From Sphingomonas sp. YR710 (GTDB taxonomy: Bacteria; Pseudomonadota; Alphaproteobacteria; Sphingomonadales; Sphingomonadaceae): DNA of 64,000 nt. A model generated the notes under the pieces. That model had not been told where the DNA came from. It saw only the letters and a program-made list of their open reading frames with translations, and did not search any database. The position numbers were made by a program, and so were the translations under genes. Each line of letters starts with the position of its first letter. Within the stretch, counting starts at the first letter, position 1. Shown piece after piece: positions 35,693-44,430 of the stretch. Location: assembly GCF_900101455.1 (NCBI RefSeq), contig NZ_FMZJ01000002.1:124001-188000 (forward strand). The letters run 5' to 3'.

Positions 35693-37738
35693 ATGGGCTG
35701 GCTGAAGGCCGTTGCCAAATATTCGCTGTTCGCCGGGCTCGCCGGGCTCGGCGCGCTGATCATCGCGGTGATGATCGCGATGGCATCGCTGCCCGGCTTC
35801 AACGAGCTGAAATCGAGCCCGAATGGCCAGATGGTGCGCGTGCGCGCCGCCGACGGATCGGTGATCGTGTCGCTCGGGCCGAGCTATGGCGACTGGCTAT
35901 CGGGCAACCAGATCCCCGATACGATGAAGAAGGCGATGGTCGCGGTCGAGGATCGGCGCTTCTACATGCATCCCGGTGTCGACCCGATCGGGATGGCACG
36001 ATCGGTGTGGGTCGCCGCACGCAACCGCGGCACCGGCAAGCGCCTGCAAGGCGCCTCAACGATCACCCAGCAGCTTGCGCGCAACATCTTCCTGACCAAC
36101 GCCTACAGCTTCGGCCGCAAGTTCCGCGAGGTGATCCTGGCGCTCGCGATGGAACGCAAGTTCAGCAAGGAACAGATACTCGAACTCTATCTGAACCGCG
36201 TCTATTTCGGCGGCGGCGCCTACGGCATCGATGCAGCGAGCCGCAAATTTTTCGGCCATTCGGGCAACAATCTGAAGCTCAGCGAGGCTGCGATCATCGC
36301 CGGTCTGGTGAAGGCGCCGTCGCATTATTCGCCGACCGCCGACGCCCAGGCTGCGGTCGATCGCGCCGCCGTCGTGCTCGAGGTGATGCAGGATGCCGGG
36401 GCGATTACCGAGAAAGAGGCGAAGGAGGCCGATCTCAAGGGCGTCCATCTTGCGACCGAAACCGATCAGAACGCCGTCCGCTATTTCACCGACTGGGCGC
36501 TCGCGCAGCTCGACGACCTGATCGACGAAACCGTCGAACCGATCGACGTATGGACGACGATCGACCCGGCGATGCAGCATGCCGCGGATCAGGCGATCCG
36601 GGCCAATGCGCCCGATGGCGCGCAAGGCGCGCTGGTGTCGCTCGATCGCGATGGCGCCGTCCGCGCGATGGTGGGCGGGCGCGATTATGTATCGTCGATC
36701 TACAATCGCGCGACCCAGGCCGAGCGGCAGCCCGGATCGGCATTCAAGCTGTTCGTCTATCTGACCGCGCTTGAGCAAGGCGTTAAGCCCGATTCGCCCG
36801 TGGTCGACGAACCCGTCGAAATCGAAGGCTGGAGCCCGCGCAACAGCAACCGCAAATTTGCGGGCGCGATCGACGTGCGCACCGCCTTCGCTTTCTCGAT
36901 CAACACGGTCGCCGCCAAGCTGGGCGCGCAGGTCGGCTTCTCGGCGGTTGCCGACATGGCGCACCGCTTCGGGATCAGCAGCCCGCTCAATACGCATCCG
37001 TCGATGGTGCTCGGCACGTCCGACGTGCGCCTGATCGACATGACGCGCGCCTTCGCCGCGATATCGCGCAAGGGCGTCGCGGTGGTGCCTTATGGCATCG
37101 TCAAGGTGACGACCGCCAAGGGCCAGGTACTCTACACCCACCCCAACGACGATTCGCGCGTGCTGGTGGCACCGTGGGTTGCAGCGGAAATGACCGACCT
37201 GCTGCAGACCGCGGTCAACACCGGCACCGCACGCGCCGCGCAGATCGGTCGCCCGGTCGCCGGCAAGACCGGCACGACATCATCGAACAAGGATGGCTGG
37301 TTCCTCGGATTTTCGAGCGGGATCACCACCGGGGTGTGGATGGGCCGCGACGATGCCAAGACGATCGGCGGCCTGCAGGGCGGCCGTGCTCCGGCGCGCG
37401 CTTTCGCCGATTATATGAAGGTTGCGGTAGCGAAGCGGCCGGTCGAGCCGTTCGAGACCCAGGTCACCTTGCCCGAATGGCAGCTCGAGCCCGACGAGGA
37501 GACCTATTTCGGTGCCCCGGACGAAGGCGCGGCCACCCCGCCCGAGGGATCGCCGATGGACAAGGTGCTCGACGAGGCCGGTGTTCCGCCCGAAACCGCG
37601 GCGCAGCCAGCCCCGACGACACCGGTCCCGGCGCCCCCCGTGCGCAAGCCCGCGACCGAACTGGCGCCCAATTATCTCGACGAAGTGATCGGCAAGCCCA
37701 AGCCGCCCGCGCGTCAGGGATCGCGGCCCAACCAGTAG
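35693..37738 (+). CDS. Class A penicillin-binding protein (PBP1A-type transglycosylase/transpeptidase)
   Basis: A 681-residue bifunctional peptidoglycan synthase. It has an N-terminal membrane anchor (about residues 8-32), a GT51 domain with the catalytic EDRRFYMHPGVD near residue 85 and GASTITQQLARN near 120, and a transpeptidase domain with SxxK in QPGSAFKLF, SxN in FSINTVAA and KTG in VAGKTGTTSSN. A proline-rich tail follows. It is shorter than E. coli PBP1A. Its 3' end overlaps the convergent metallopeptidase gene by 25 bp. Confidence 0.92.
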   Translation: MGWLKAVAKYSLFAGLAGLGALIIAVMIAMASLPGFNELKSSPNGQMVRVRAADGSVIVSLGPSYGDWLSGNQIPDTMKKAMVAVEDRRFYMHPGVDPIGMARSVWVAARNRGTGKRLQGASTITQQLARNIFLTNAYSFGRKFREVILALAMERKFSKEQILELYLNRVYFGGGAYGIDAASRKFFGHSGNNLKLSEAAIIAGLVKAPSHYSPTADAQAAVDRAAVVLEVMQDAGAITEKEAKEADLKGVHLATETDQNAVRYFTDWALAQLDDLIDETVEPIDVWTTIDPAMQHAADQAIRANAPDGAQGALVSLDRDGAVRAMVGGRDYVSSIYNRATQAERQPGSAFKLFVYLTALEQGVKPDSPVVDEPVEIEGWSPRNSNRKFAGAIDVRTAFAFSINTVAAKLGAQVGFSAVADMAHRFGISSPLNTHPSMVLGTSDVRLIDMTRAFAAISRKGVAVVPYGIVKVTTAKGQVLYTHPNDDSRVLVAPWVAAEMTDLLQTAVNTGTARAAQIGRPVAGKTGTTSSNKDGWFLGFSSGITTGVWMGRDDAKTIGGLQGGRAPARAFADYMKVAVAKRPVEPFETQVTLPEWQLEPDEETYFGAPDEGAATPPEGSPMDKVLDEAGVPPETAAQPAPTTPVPAPPVRKPATELAPNYLDEVIGKPKPPARQGSRPNQ

Positions 37739-38442
37739 AGCGCCGAGCCGTGGGCGCGCAGCCAGGCCCGCTCGGCCAAAGGATCGCGCCCGAGCAGCCG
37801 GCGCACGGCCGCATGGAAATCCGGGCTGTGATCCATGTGGAGGCGATGCGCGACCTCATGCGCCACGGTGGATTCGAGAACGGCCGGCGGCGCGAGGATC
37901 AGCCGCCAGCTGTAGCGGATATCGCCGGTCGACGAGCAGCTACCCCAGCGCGCCCGCGGATCGGCGACCGATATCCGCCCGACGCTGACATTGGCGCGCG
38001 CCGCGAATTCGCGGGTTTCGGCCTCCAGCCGCTCGATCGCCTGCTTCTTCAGCCAGCGCACGATGCGGTGGCCCATCATGTCCGGCGGGCCCGCGACGAG
38101 CAGGCGCTCACCATCGCGCCGCACGCCGCGCACCGCAGCGATCTCGACCCGCAGGGTCTCACCCGCCACGTCCAGGGTCACGCCTTCACAGATCGGCTGC
38201 GGGTTCGGCAGCGCCGACAGCGCCTTTTCCACCCAGGCGCGCTGGCCCTCGACCCAGCGCAAGGCATCGCGGATCGAAGCGCGTTTCGGCAGAATGAGGC
38301 GCACGCCGCCGTCACGCGGATCGACGCTCAGCCGCATGCGCCGCGCCTGGGCCATCCGCCGAACGACCAGCTCGCGGCTGCGGCCGCCGCCCTCGAACGT
38401 CAGGACCGGTTCCGGCGCCTTATTAAATATCGCGATCGACAA
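37714..38442 (-). CDS. YgjP/SprT-like zinc metallopeptidase (M48-type, DUF45)
   Basis: About 242 residues from TTG 38442, the first plausible start after the overlap with the previous gene; the frame runs back to 38571 but those residues are a shadow of ycgN. The N-domain is LVVRRMAQARRMRLSVDP, and the catalytic VAHEVAHRLHMDHSPDF carries HExxH with a later histidine. RWGSCSSTGDIRYSWRLIL just before it is the family hallmark. Function is unknown; the fold is that of the YgjP peptidases. It overlaps the YcgN gene by about 20 bp, so they are co-translated. Confidence 0.8.
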   Translation of the reverse strand: MSIAIFNKAPEPVLTFEGGGRSRELVVRRMAQARRMRLSVDPRDGGVRLILPKRASIRDALRWVEGQRAWVEKALSALPNPQPICEGVTLDVAGETLRVEIAAVRGVRRDGERLLVAGPPDMMGHRIVRWLKKQAIERLEAETREFAARANVSVGRISVADPRARWGSCSSTGDIRYSWRLILAPPAVLESTVAHEVAHRLHMDHSPDFHAAVRRLLGRDPLAERAWLRAHGSALYWLGRDP

Positions 38443-38863
38443 GATGATGCTCGAGATCGCCGACGTCGTTCTCCGAGACCGTCCAGCCCCGCACCGACTG
38501 ACCGGCGCGATGGACCGATTCGGGATCGCCACTGACCAGCGGATGCCAGTCGGCCAGCGGCTTGCCTTCATCGAGCAGCCGATAGGCGCAGGTTTGCGGC
38601 AGCCAATCGAGTTCGCGCAGCGCCCTTGGCGTCAGGCGCACGCATTCGGGCACGAAGATCTTGCGACGCTTATAATCGCCGCACCGGCCGCTGTGCCGAT
38701 CGAGCAATTTGCAGGCGACGTTGGTGGGATGGAGTTCACCCGTCTCGTCATCCTCCAGCTTGTGGAGGCAGCATTTGCCGCAGCCATCGCACAGCGATTC
38801 CCACTCGGCGCGGGTCATCTCGTCGAGGCCCTTGACCTCCCAGAAGGGTATAAGCTCGCTCAT
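38423..38863 (-). CDS. YcgN/UPF0260-family cysteine-cluster protein
   Basis: 146 residues. The cysteine pattern of the YkgJ/YcgN superfamily is clear: LCDGCGKCCLHKLE near residue 25, NVACKLLD near 49, SGRCGDYKRR near 59 and VPECVRLT near 72, likely binding zinc or an Fe-S cluster. WLPQTCAYRLLDEGKPL is typical of UPF0260. Function unknown. It sits in an overlapping operon: the SCO gene overlaps its start (ATGA) and the metallopeptidase overlaps its end. Confidence 0.85.
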   Translation of the reverse strand: MSELIPFWEVKGLDEMTRAEWESLCDGCGKCCLHKLEDDETGELHPTNVACKLLDRHSGRCGDYKRRKIFVPECVRLTPRALRELDWLPQTCAYRLLDEGKPLADWHPLVSGDPESVHRAGQSVRGWTVSENDVGDLEHHLVDRDI

Positions 38864-39462
38864 CGCACCCAGCGTTCGAGTTCGGCGGCGATCACGTCGG
38901 CTTCCTTGTCCTGCGGGATCAAGGCGATCGGATCGCCGGTGGGGCCGAACAAGACCGTCTGGCGGCTATGATCCATCAGATAGCCGGCGGCCCCAGCCGG
39001 AGCGTCCTGCTTCTTATAATAGATCGCATATTCCTTCGCGACCGCCGCGATCTCGGCATCGCTGCCGGTCAGGCCGATCAGCCGCGGATGAAAAGCCCGC
39101 ACGAATTGCTTGAGCGCCGCCGGCGTATCGCGCGCGGGATCGACCGAAATGAAGATCGGCTGGACTTTCGCAGCGAGCGCCGGCGCCTTCTGCTCAAACT
39201 GTTTGAAGCCTTTCATCAGATGCTGGACATCGGTGGGGCAGGCATCGGGGCAAAATGTGTAGCCGAAATAGATCATCCGGTACCGGCCCGCGAAATCGCG
39301 GTCGCTGACCTTTTTGCCATCCTGATCGGTGAGCGTGAACGGGCCGCCGATCCGCGTGCCCTGCAGCGGCGCTTCCTCGGTCGGTCGGCTGCAGCCCGAC
39401 AATGTCGACGCACCGACCAACAAAGCGAGCGCGGCTATCGACGAAAGAAAGGGATTGTTCAT
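38860..39462 (-). CDS. SCO1/SenC-family copper/thiol protein
   Basis: 200 residues from ATG 39462. The N-terminus is a lipoprotein-like signal (LVGASTLSGCSRP, with a lipobox cysteine near residue 24). The thioredoxin-like domain has the metal-binding CxxxC in YTFCPDACPTDVQ and the distal histidine in LMDHSRQTVLFGP. SCO proteins deliver copper to the CuA site of cytochrome c oxidase or act in periplasmic redox defence. It is the first gene of a three-gene overlapping unit. Confidence 0.88.
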   Translation of the reverse strand: MNNPFLSSIAALALLVGASTLSGCSRPTEEAPLQGTRIGGPFTLTDQDGKKVSDRDFAGRYRMIYFGYTFCPDACPTDVQHLMKGFKQFEQKAPALAAKVQPIFISVDPARDTPAALKQFVRAFHPRLIGLTGSDAEIAAVAKEYAIYYKKQDAPAGAAGYLMDHSRQTVLFGPTGDPIALIPQDKEADVIAAELERWVR

Positions 39463-39566
39463 GGTGTGGCCAGCCATGCTTTGCTATGCGCGCCCTTGCA
39501 AGCGCAGTTGGGATCAGGGGCAAGATCAATATGGGCCGACGCCTTAAAGTTACGAATCTTTTCGCC

Positions 39567-40163
39567 ATGGCCCGACCAGCCATCATCGCCCTCACCCTCA
39601 TGGTGGCAGCGGCCCCTGCCGCGGCGCAGTTCTCGGAGAGCTACACGTTTCTGAAAGGGGTTCGCGACGCCGACGGCGCCGCCGTCACCAAGTCGCTTCA
39701 GAATCCCGGATCGACGATGATCAACACGCGCGATTATACGACCGGCGAAGCGGCCCTGCATATCGTCGTCAAGCGACGCGACATGACGTGGCTGTCCTTC
39801 CTGCTCGCCAAGGGCGCCAATCCCGACATTCGCGACAATGACGGCAACAGCGCGCTGGTCCTCGCCACCCAATTGGGCTTTGCCGATGGCGTTCAGCTGT
39901 TGCTGCGCGTGAACGCGGCGGTCGACCAGCCGAATGCGCGCGGCGAAACGCCGCTGATCATCGCCACGCAGCAGCGCAATATCCCGATCGTGAAAATATT
40001 GATCGCCGGCGGCGCCGACCCCAAGAAGCCCGATCGCATCGCGGGCAAATCGGCGCATGACTATGCCGCGGAAGATACCCGCAGTGCCGCCGTACTGAAG
40101 ATCCTCGACGAGGCGCCAGCGGTGAAGCCCAAACCGAAGATGTCCGGCCCCGTCCTGCATTAA
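39567..40163 (+). CDS. Secreted ankyrin-repeat protein
   Basis: About 198 residues from ATG 39567; earlier in-frame ATGs (for example 39531) precede a charged stretch and are less likely. Residues 1-21 form a signal peptide ending AAAQ. Four ankyrin repeats follow (GEAALHIVVKRRDMTWLSFL, GNSALVLATQLGFADGVQLL, GETPLIIATQQRNIPIVKIL, GKSAHDYAAEDTRSAAVLKI). Probably periplasmic protein-binding. It diverges from the SCO gene with a 104-bp gap. A second, larger secreted ankyrin protein is encoded at 45.8 kb. Confidence 0.82.
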   Translation: MARPAIIALTLMVAAAPAAAQFSESYTFLKGVRDADGAAVTKSLQNPGSTMINTRDYTTGEAALHIVVKRRDMTWLSFLLAKGANPDIRDNDGNSALVLATQLGFADGVQLLLRVNAAVDQPNARGETPLIIATQQRNIPIVKILIAGGADPKKPDRIAGKSAHDYAAEDTRSAAVLKILDEAPAVKPKPKMSGPVLH

Positions 40164-40203
40164 GGTGGTGCAGAACTGAGGCCGGCACCCATATGCGCTA
40201 ACA

Positions 40204-40342
40204 TAAGCCCTCTCCCGCTTGCGGGAGAGGGTTGGGTGAGGGTCTTCTTTCTTCTGCTTGCCCACCGGTTCGGTGAAAATGCCGAAGAGAAGGTAAAAAA
40301 AGCCCTCATCCAAACCTTCTCCCGAAAGCGGGAGAAGGCTTA
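40204..40342. repeat. Interspersed inverted repeat, family D
   Basis: AAGCCCTCTCCCGCTTGCGG (a self-hairpin) with GTTGGGTGAGGG at the left faces CCCTCATCCAAACCTTCTCC with CGAAAGCGGGAGAAGGCTT at the right. Both ends form hairpins and the whole can fold into a long arm. It lies between convergent genes. Confidence 0.7.
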
Positions 40343-40405
40343 AGAAGGCCCTATACTGCGCCTATGGGAGCAGCCCCCTCCTTTGCGCGCCGCAGCCGGC
40401 CGCGA

Positions 40406-41587
40406 TCACGCCTCCCGAAGCGGCGGCAGTACGATCAGGCACAGAAGGCCTGCGAGATTCAGTGCGAGGGCCGCCGCCGCGAGCGGCAGCAGACCCCGTT
40501 CGATAAAGCCCGCAACGGTCGCCGTGCCGGCGGCCGTGACCGCCATTATCGCGAGGACGACCAGCGCGCTGCCACGCGCATCGTCGCCCCGCGACGCCAG
40601 CACCGCGCGATAGAAGCCGGGCGGCCCGCGCAGGCCGAGACCGGTATTCAGCGGCACGAACAACATTGCCACCACCAGCGGCGACCTACCGCCGGCCAGC
40701 GCATAGATCAGCAACCCCGCGGCGCCGAACGTGGCGATCACGGTTCCCCACCCGATCAGCCGCTCCGCCCCGAACCGGGCCGCAAGCGAGCCGGTTATGT
40801 TCGCGGCCACAATGAACGTGGTGATGCCGGCGATCTGCATGATGATGAAATCGGACAGGGTTCCGCCGAGGCTCCGCACGAACACCGCCGGCGCCCCGAA
40901 CACGAACACCAGCAACCCGCCCAGCACGAATGCCTGGCTCAGCGCATAACGCAGGAAGACGGGATCGCGCAGGATCGCCCCATAGCTGCCGCTGCGGCGG
41001 CGACTGGTCTGCGGGATCAGCGGCATCGCGATATTCGCGATCGCGAGCAGCAGCGCGATCACGCCGATCAGTTCGAACGACAGCCGCCAGCCACCGATCG
41101 ACAGCAGCCACACCCCCATGATCGGTGCCAGCGCCGGCGCCAGCGCCTCGATGCTGCCGAGCGCGCCAACCGCATGGACGGCCTTCGCGTCGTCAAACAT
41201 CGCGCGGATGATCGCGGGGGCGAACACCGCCGGCCCGGCGGCGGCAGCCCCTTGCAGCGCGCGCAGCCCGATCAGGCTCCAGATCGTCGGCGCCAGCACG
41301 CAGGCGAAGGCCGTCACCGCGTGGAGCAGCAGCGAGGCGATCAGCAGATGGCGGGTCGCGAATCGGTCGCCGAGCGCGCCGAAGGCGAGCAACCCGATGC
41401 TGGTGCCGCCGACATAGGCCGCCAGCACGAGCTGCGCCTCGGCCGGATCGCCGCCCAGCGCTTCGGGCAGTGTGGGGATGGCGGGCAGCACGAGATCGGT
41501 GCCCATCAGGCCGAGAACGGTCGCCACCACGACAAGCGCAAGCACCGGCAACGGCCGATTTACGACAAAGTCCTTTTCCGTTTCCAT
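40406..41587 (-). CDS. Bcr/CflA-type MFS drug-resistance transporter
   Basis: 393 residues with about twelve hydrophobic segments. LGLMGTDLVLPAIPTLPEALG near residue 25 is the Bcr/CflA signature (a TDMYLPALP-like motif), and GALGDRFATRHLLI near residue 71 is the MFS loop 2-3 motif. LRALQGAAAAGPAVFAPAIIRAMF near 110 fits motif B. It is a proton-driven inner-membrane exporter of drugs or small molecules. It stands alone. Confidence 0.88.
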   Translation of the reverse strand: METEKDFVVNRPLPVLALVVVATVLGLMGTDLVLPAIPTLPEALGGDPAEAQLVLAAYVGGTSIGLLAFGALGDRFATRHLLIASLLLHAVTAFACVLAPTIWSLIGLRALQGAAAAGPAVFAPAIIRAMFDDAKAVHAVGALGSIEALAPALAPIMGVWLLSIGGWRLSFELIGVIALLLAIANIAMPLIPQTSRRRSGSYGAILRDPVFLRYALSQAFVLGGLLVFVFGAPAVFVRSLGGTLSDFIIMQIAGITTFIVAANITGSLAARFGAERLIGWGTVIATFGAAGLLIYALAGGRSPLVVAMLFVPLNTGLGLRGPPGFYRAVLASRGDDARGSALVVLAIMAVTAAGTATVAGFIERGLLPLAAAALALNLAGLLCLIVLPPLREA

Positions 41588-41816
41588 TCCGCAATCGCCC
41601 CAGTTGGCCGGCCCCGACCGACCCCTAAGCTAGCCAACGCGCGCTTTACAGCCACTGTGACCGAAATGTTAACGGGCATGGACGAGGGCGTGACGAGACG
41701 TTAGGCTCGGTAAAACACTTAATCGGTTCGGACGGGAAAGCGCCCATCGCTTGCCCGGAACGACGGTCACTACGGCGTGGAGAGGACACGGCGGCAAGGG
41801 GATCGGAATCGATGAC

Positions 41817-44246
41817 GTGAGTTTGCGTCCAGTTTTTCGCAGCAGCGCCCTCGCGCTCAGCGCCGCTATCGCCGTCTTCTCCGTCGGTGCCCGTTCCGAG
41901 CAGGATGTTACACAACTTCCCGCCGCGGCGCGGCCGGCCTCCCCCAACGGTCCGCCGGCGATGCTCGACGAATTTTGCTCGCGCTGCCACAATGACGACG
42001 ACAAGGTGGCGGATCTGTCGATCGAGGATCTGCGCGGCGCCGACCTGCTGCACGGCGCGCATGCCGACGCGTGGGAGAAGATTCTCCGCCGCACCACGCA
42101 GGTCGAGATGCCGCCGCGCAACAAGCCGCAACCCGATCCGGCGATGCGGGCCGCCTTCGTCGAGTGGCTCCGGACCTCGCTCGATGGCTATGCAAAGGCG
42201 CATCCCGATCCCGGCCGCGCGACGATCCGCCGGTTGAACCGGGTTGAATATGCCAATGCGGTCCGCGATCTGCTGGCGCTCAGGATCGATGTCAGCCGGG
42301 AGCTGCCGCAGGACAATTCGGGCTACGGCTTCGATAATATCGCCGACGTGCTGAGCGTTTCGCCAACCCTGATGGACCGTTATGTCGCGGTGGCAGGCAA
42401 GATCGCGCGCACGGCCACCGGCCTGACATCACCGCGCGAATTCGTGACCTCCTATGAGCTGCCGAAGGACGGATCGGTGATGAATTCGGGCCGGCCGGCC
42501 TATAATGAGCGGGCAAGCGACGATCTGCCGCTCGGCTCGCGCGGCGGCGGCGCGTTTACCTATTATGCCCGCTACGACGCCGTCTATGAGATCGCCGGCT
42601 GGCTCAATGCCAACACCAATAACGAGACCGACCGGCTCAAGGAGGACCGGGTCAGCGTGCGGGTGCCGCTCAAGGCCGGCGCGCACGTGATCGGCCTGTC
42701 ATTTCGACGCCGGATCGCGCCCGACGAAAGCATCCAGACGCTTCGCAACGATCTCGACAAGGTGCCGCTGCCAACGGCGGCGCCGGTGATGCTGCCGCTC
42801 GACGTATCGGTCGATGGCGTGCGCGTGCAGCAGCTCGCCGTTCCATCCTACCGGATGTCGCCGCGCTACTCGCAGCAGAATTTCCCGCGCGACGTGCTCC
42901 AGGTCGACGTGACGGGGCCCTTCTCTCCGTCCGGCATCACCGATACGCCCAGCCGCAAGCGCATCTTCCTGTGCAAGCCGGCACGCGCCTCCGCGGAAAC
43001 CGCCTGCGCGACCCATATCGTCGCCGCGCTGGCCCGCAGCGCCTATCGCCGCCCTGTCACCGATGCCGACGTGGCTCCGCTGATGCGGATCTACGCCGCC
43101 GAGCGCGCCGCGTCCGATTTCGATCATGGTATCGAGGCCGCGGTCGAGGCGATCCTGGTCTCGCCGCACTTCCTGTTCATGATTGAGCAGGATCCGAAGG
43201 GCAGCGCGCCGGGCAGCGTCCACCGCGTCAGCGACCTCGAGCTGGCGACCCGCCTGTCCTTCTTCCTGTGGAGCAGCATCCCCGACGAGACCCTGCTGAA
43301 GGTCGCGGAAAAAGGCCGGCTGCACGATCCGGCCGTGCTGAACGCGCAGATCGGCCGGATGCTCGCCGATCCGCGCGCCGATGCGCTGACGAAGAATTTC
43401 GCCGGGCAATGGCTCTATCTGCGCAACCTCGACCAGCAGCGGCCCGACATCGCGGTTTTCCCGAATTTCGATGCGCGCCTGCGTGCCGCGATGGCGCGAG
43501 AGACCGAGATGTTTTTCAATTATGTGCTGCAGGCCAATCGCAGCGTGCTGGATTTCATCGCCGCCAACTACACTTTCCTCAACCAGCGGCTCGCCGAACA
43601 TTATGGCATAGAAGGCGTCAACGGCACCGCGTTTCGCCGCGTCAGCCTCGATCCGGCGTCGCATCGCGGCGGGCTGCTGGGGCAGGCGAGCATCCTGACC
43701 GTGACATCCTATGGCAACCACACGTCGGTGGTGAAGCGCGGCAAGTGGATTCTCGACAATATGCTGGCGGCCCCGCCGCCGCCGCCGCCGCCGGACGTGC
43801 CCGCGCTGCAGGCGTCGCATGACGGGCGGCTGCTGACCGCCCGCGAGCAATTGGAGCTGCACCGGACGAACCCGGTTTGCGCGTCATGCCATGTGAAGAT
43901 GGACCCGCTCGGTTTCTCGCTCGAGAATTTCGATGCGATCGGCGGATTCCGGCAGAAGGACGTCGGCCAGCCGATCGATGTATCGGCGGTGATGCCCGAC
44001 GGGACGAAATTCGCCGGGCTGAGCGGGCTCCAGCAGATATTGATGGCGCGCAAGGACGAATTCACCGCCGCTTTTACCGAACGGCTGCTGACCTATGCGC
44101 TCGCCCGCGGCATCGGCGCGCGCGACATGCCCGCGGTCCGCGCCATCTCGCACGCCGCCGCAGCCGACAGCTACCGCATCCAGACGATCATCCGGGGCAT
44201 CGCGACAAGCGATCCCTTCACGTTGCGAAAGACACCCGAGAAATGA
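41817..44246 (+). CDS. DUF1592-type haem-motif protein (DUF1587/1592/1588/1585 architecture)
   Basis: 809 residues from GTG 41817 (the earlier ATG 41751 gives a non-signal-like leader). A signal peptide is at about 1-27. CSRCH at residues 54-58 and CASCH at 688-692 are c-type haem-attachment motifs at the two ends. In between are RRLNRVEYANAVRDLL (DUF1587), ALARSAYRRPVT (DUF1595), FLWSSIPDETLL (DUF1592) and HRTNPVCASCHVKMDPLGF (DUF1588), ending in DUF1585. This family is abundant in planctomycetes and myxobacteria, function unknown. It is the first of a five-gene plus-strand run. Confidence 0.85.
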   Translation: MSLRPVFRSSALALSAAIAVFSVGARSEQDVTQLPAAARPASPNGPPAMLDEFCSRCHNDDDKVADLSIEDLRGADLLHGAHADAWEKILRRTTQVEMPPRNKPQPDPAMRAAFVEWLRTSLDGYAKAHPDPGRATIRRLNRVEYANAVRDLLALRIDVSRELPQDNSGYGFDNIADVLSVSPTLMDRYVAVAGKIARTATGLTSPREFVTSYELPKDGSVMNSGRPAYNERASDDLPLGSRGGGAFTYYARYDAVYEIAGWLNANTNNETDRLKEDRVSVRVPLKAGAHVIGLSFRRRIAPDESIQTLRNDLDKVPLPTAAPVMLPLDVSVDGVRVQQLAVPSYRMSPRYSQQNFPRDVLQVDVTGPFSPSGITDTPSRKRIFLCKPARASAETACATHIVAALARSAYRRPVTDADVAPLMRIYAAERAASDFDHGIEAAVEAILVSPHFLFMIEQDPKGSAPGSVHRVSDLELATRLSFFLWSSIPDETLLKVAEKGRLHDPAVLNAQIGRMLADPRADALTKNFAGQWLYLRNLDQQRPDIAVFPNFDARLRAAMARETEMFFNYVLQANRSVLDFIAANYTFLNQRLAEHYGIEGVNGTAFRRVSLDPASHRGGLLGQASILTVTSYGNHTSVVKRGKWILDNMLAAPPPPPPPDVPALQASHDGRLLTAREQLELHRTNPVCASCHVKMDPLGFSLENFDAIGGFRQKDVGQPIDVSAVMPDGTKFAGLSGLQQILMARKDEFTAAFTERLLTYALARGIGARDMPAVRAISHAAAADSYRIQTIIRGIATSDPFTLRKTPEK

Positions 44247-44257
44247 GGCGCAGTGAG

Positions 44258-44394
44258 CAATTCCTCCCCGAGATTGTCTCGGGGAGGGGGACCATCCGCA
44301 GGATGGTGGAGGGCTTTGCGGGCGCTTCGCATGTCGCGCCGGCCCCTCCACCGCTCTTCGAGCGGTCCCCATCTCCGTTCCGGGGAGGAATTTC
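44258..44394. repeat. Interspersed repeat, family A, between the DUF1592 and DUF1552 genes
   Basis: AATTCCTCCCCGAGATTGTC with TCGGGGAGG at the left and CTCCGTTCCGGGGAGGAATT at the right, with inner palindromes CCATCCGCAGGATGG and CCGCTCTTCGAGCGG. It lies wholly inside the 184-bp gap between two genes that are expected to be co-expressed. Confidence 0.8.
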
Positions 44395-44430
44395 GCGTGA
44401 CGCGTTCTCCAACCATTCGAGGCCCACGAT

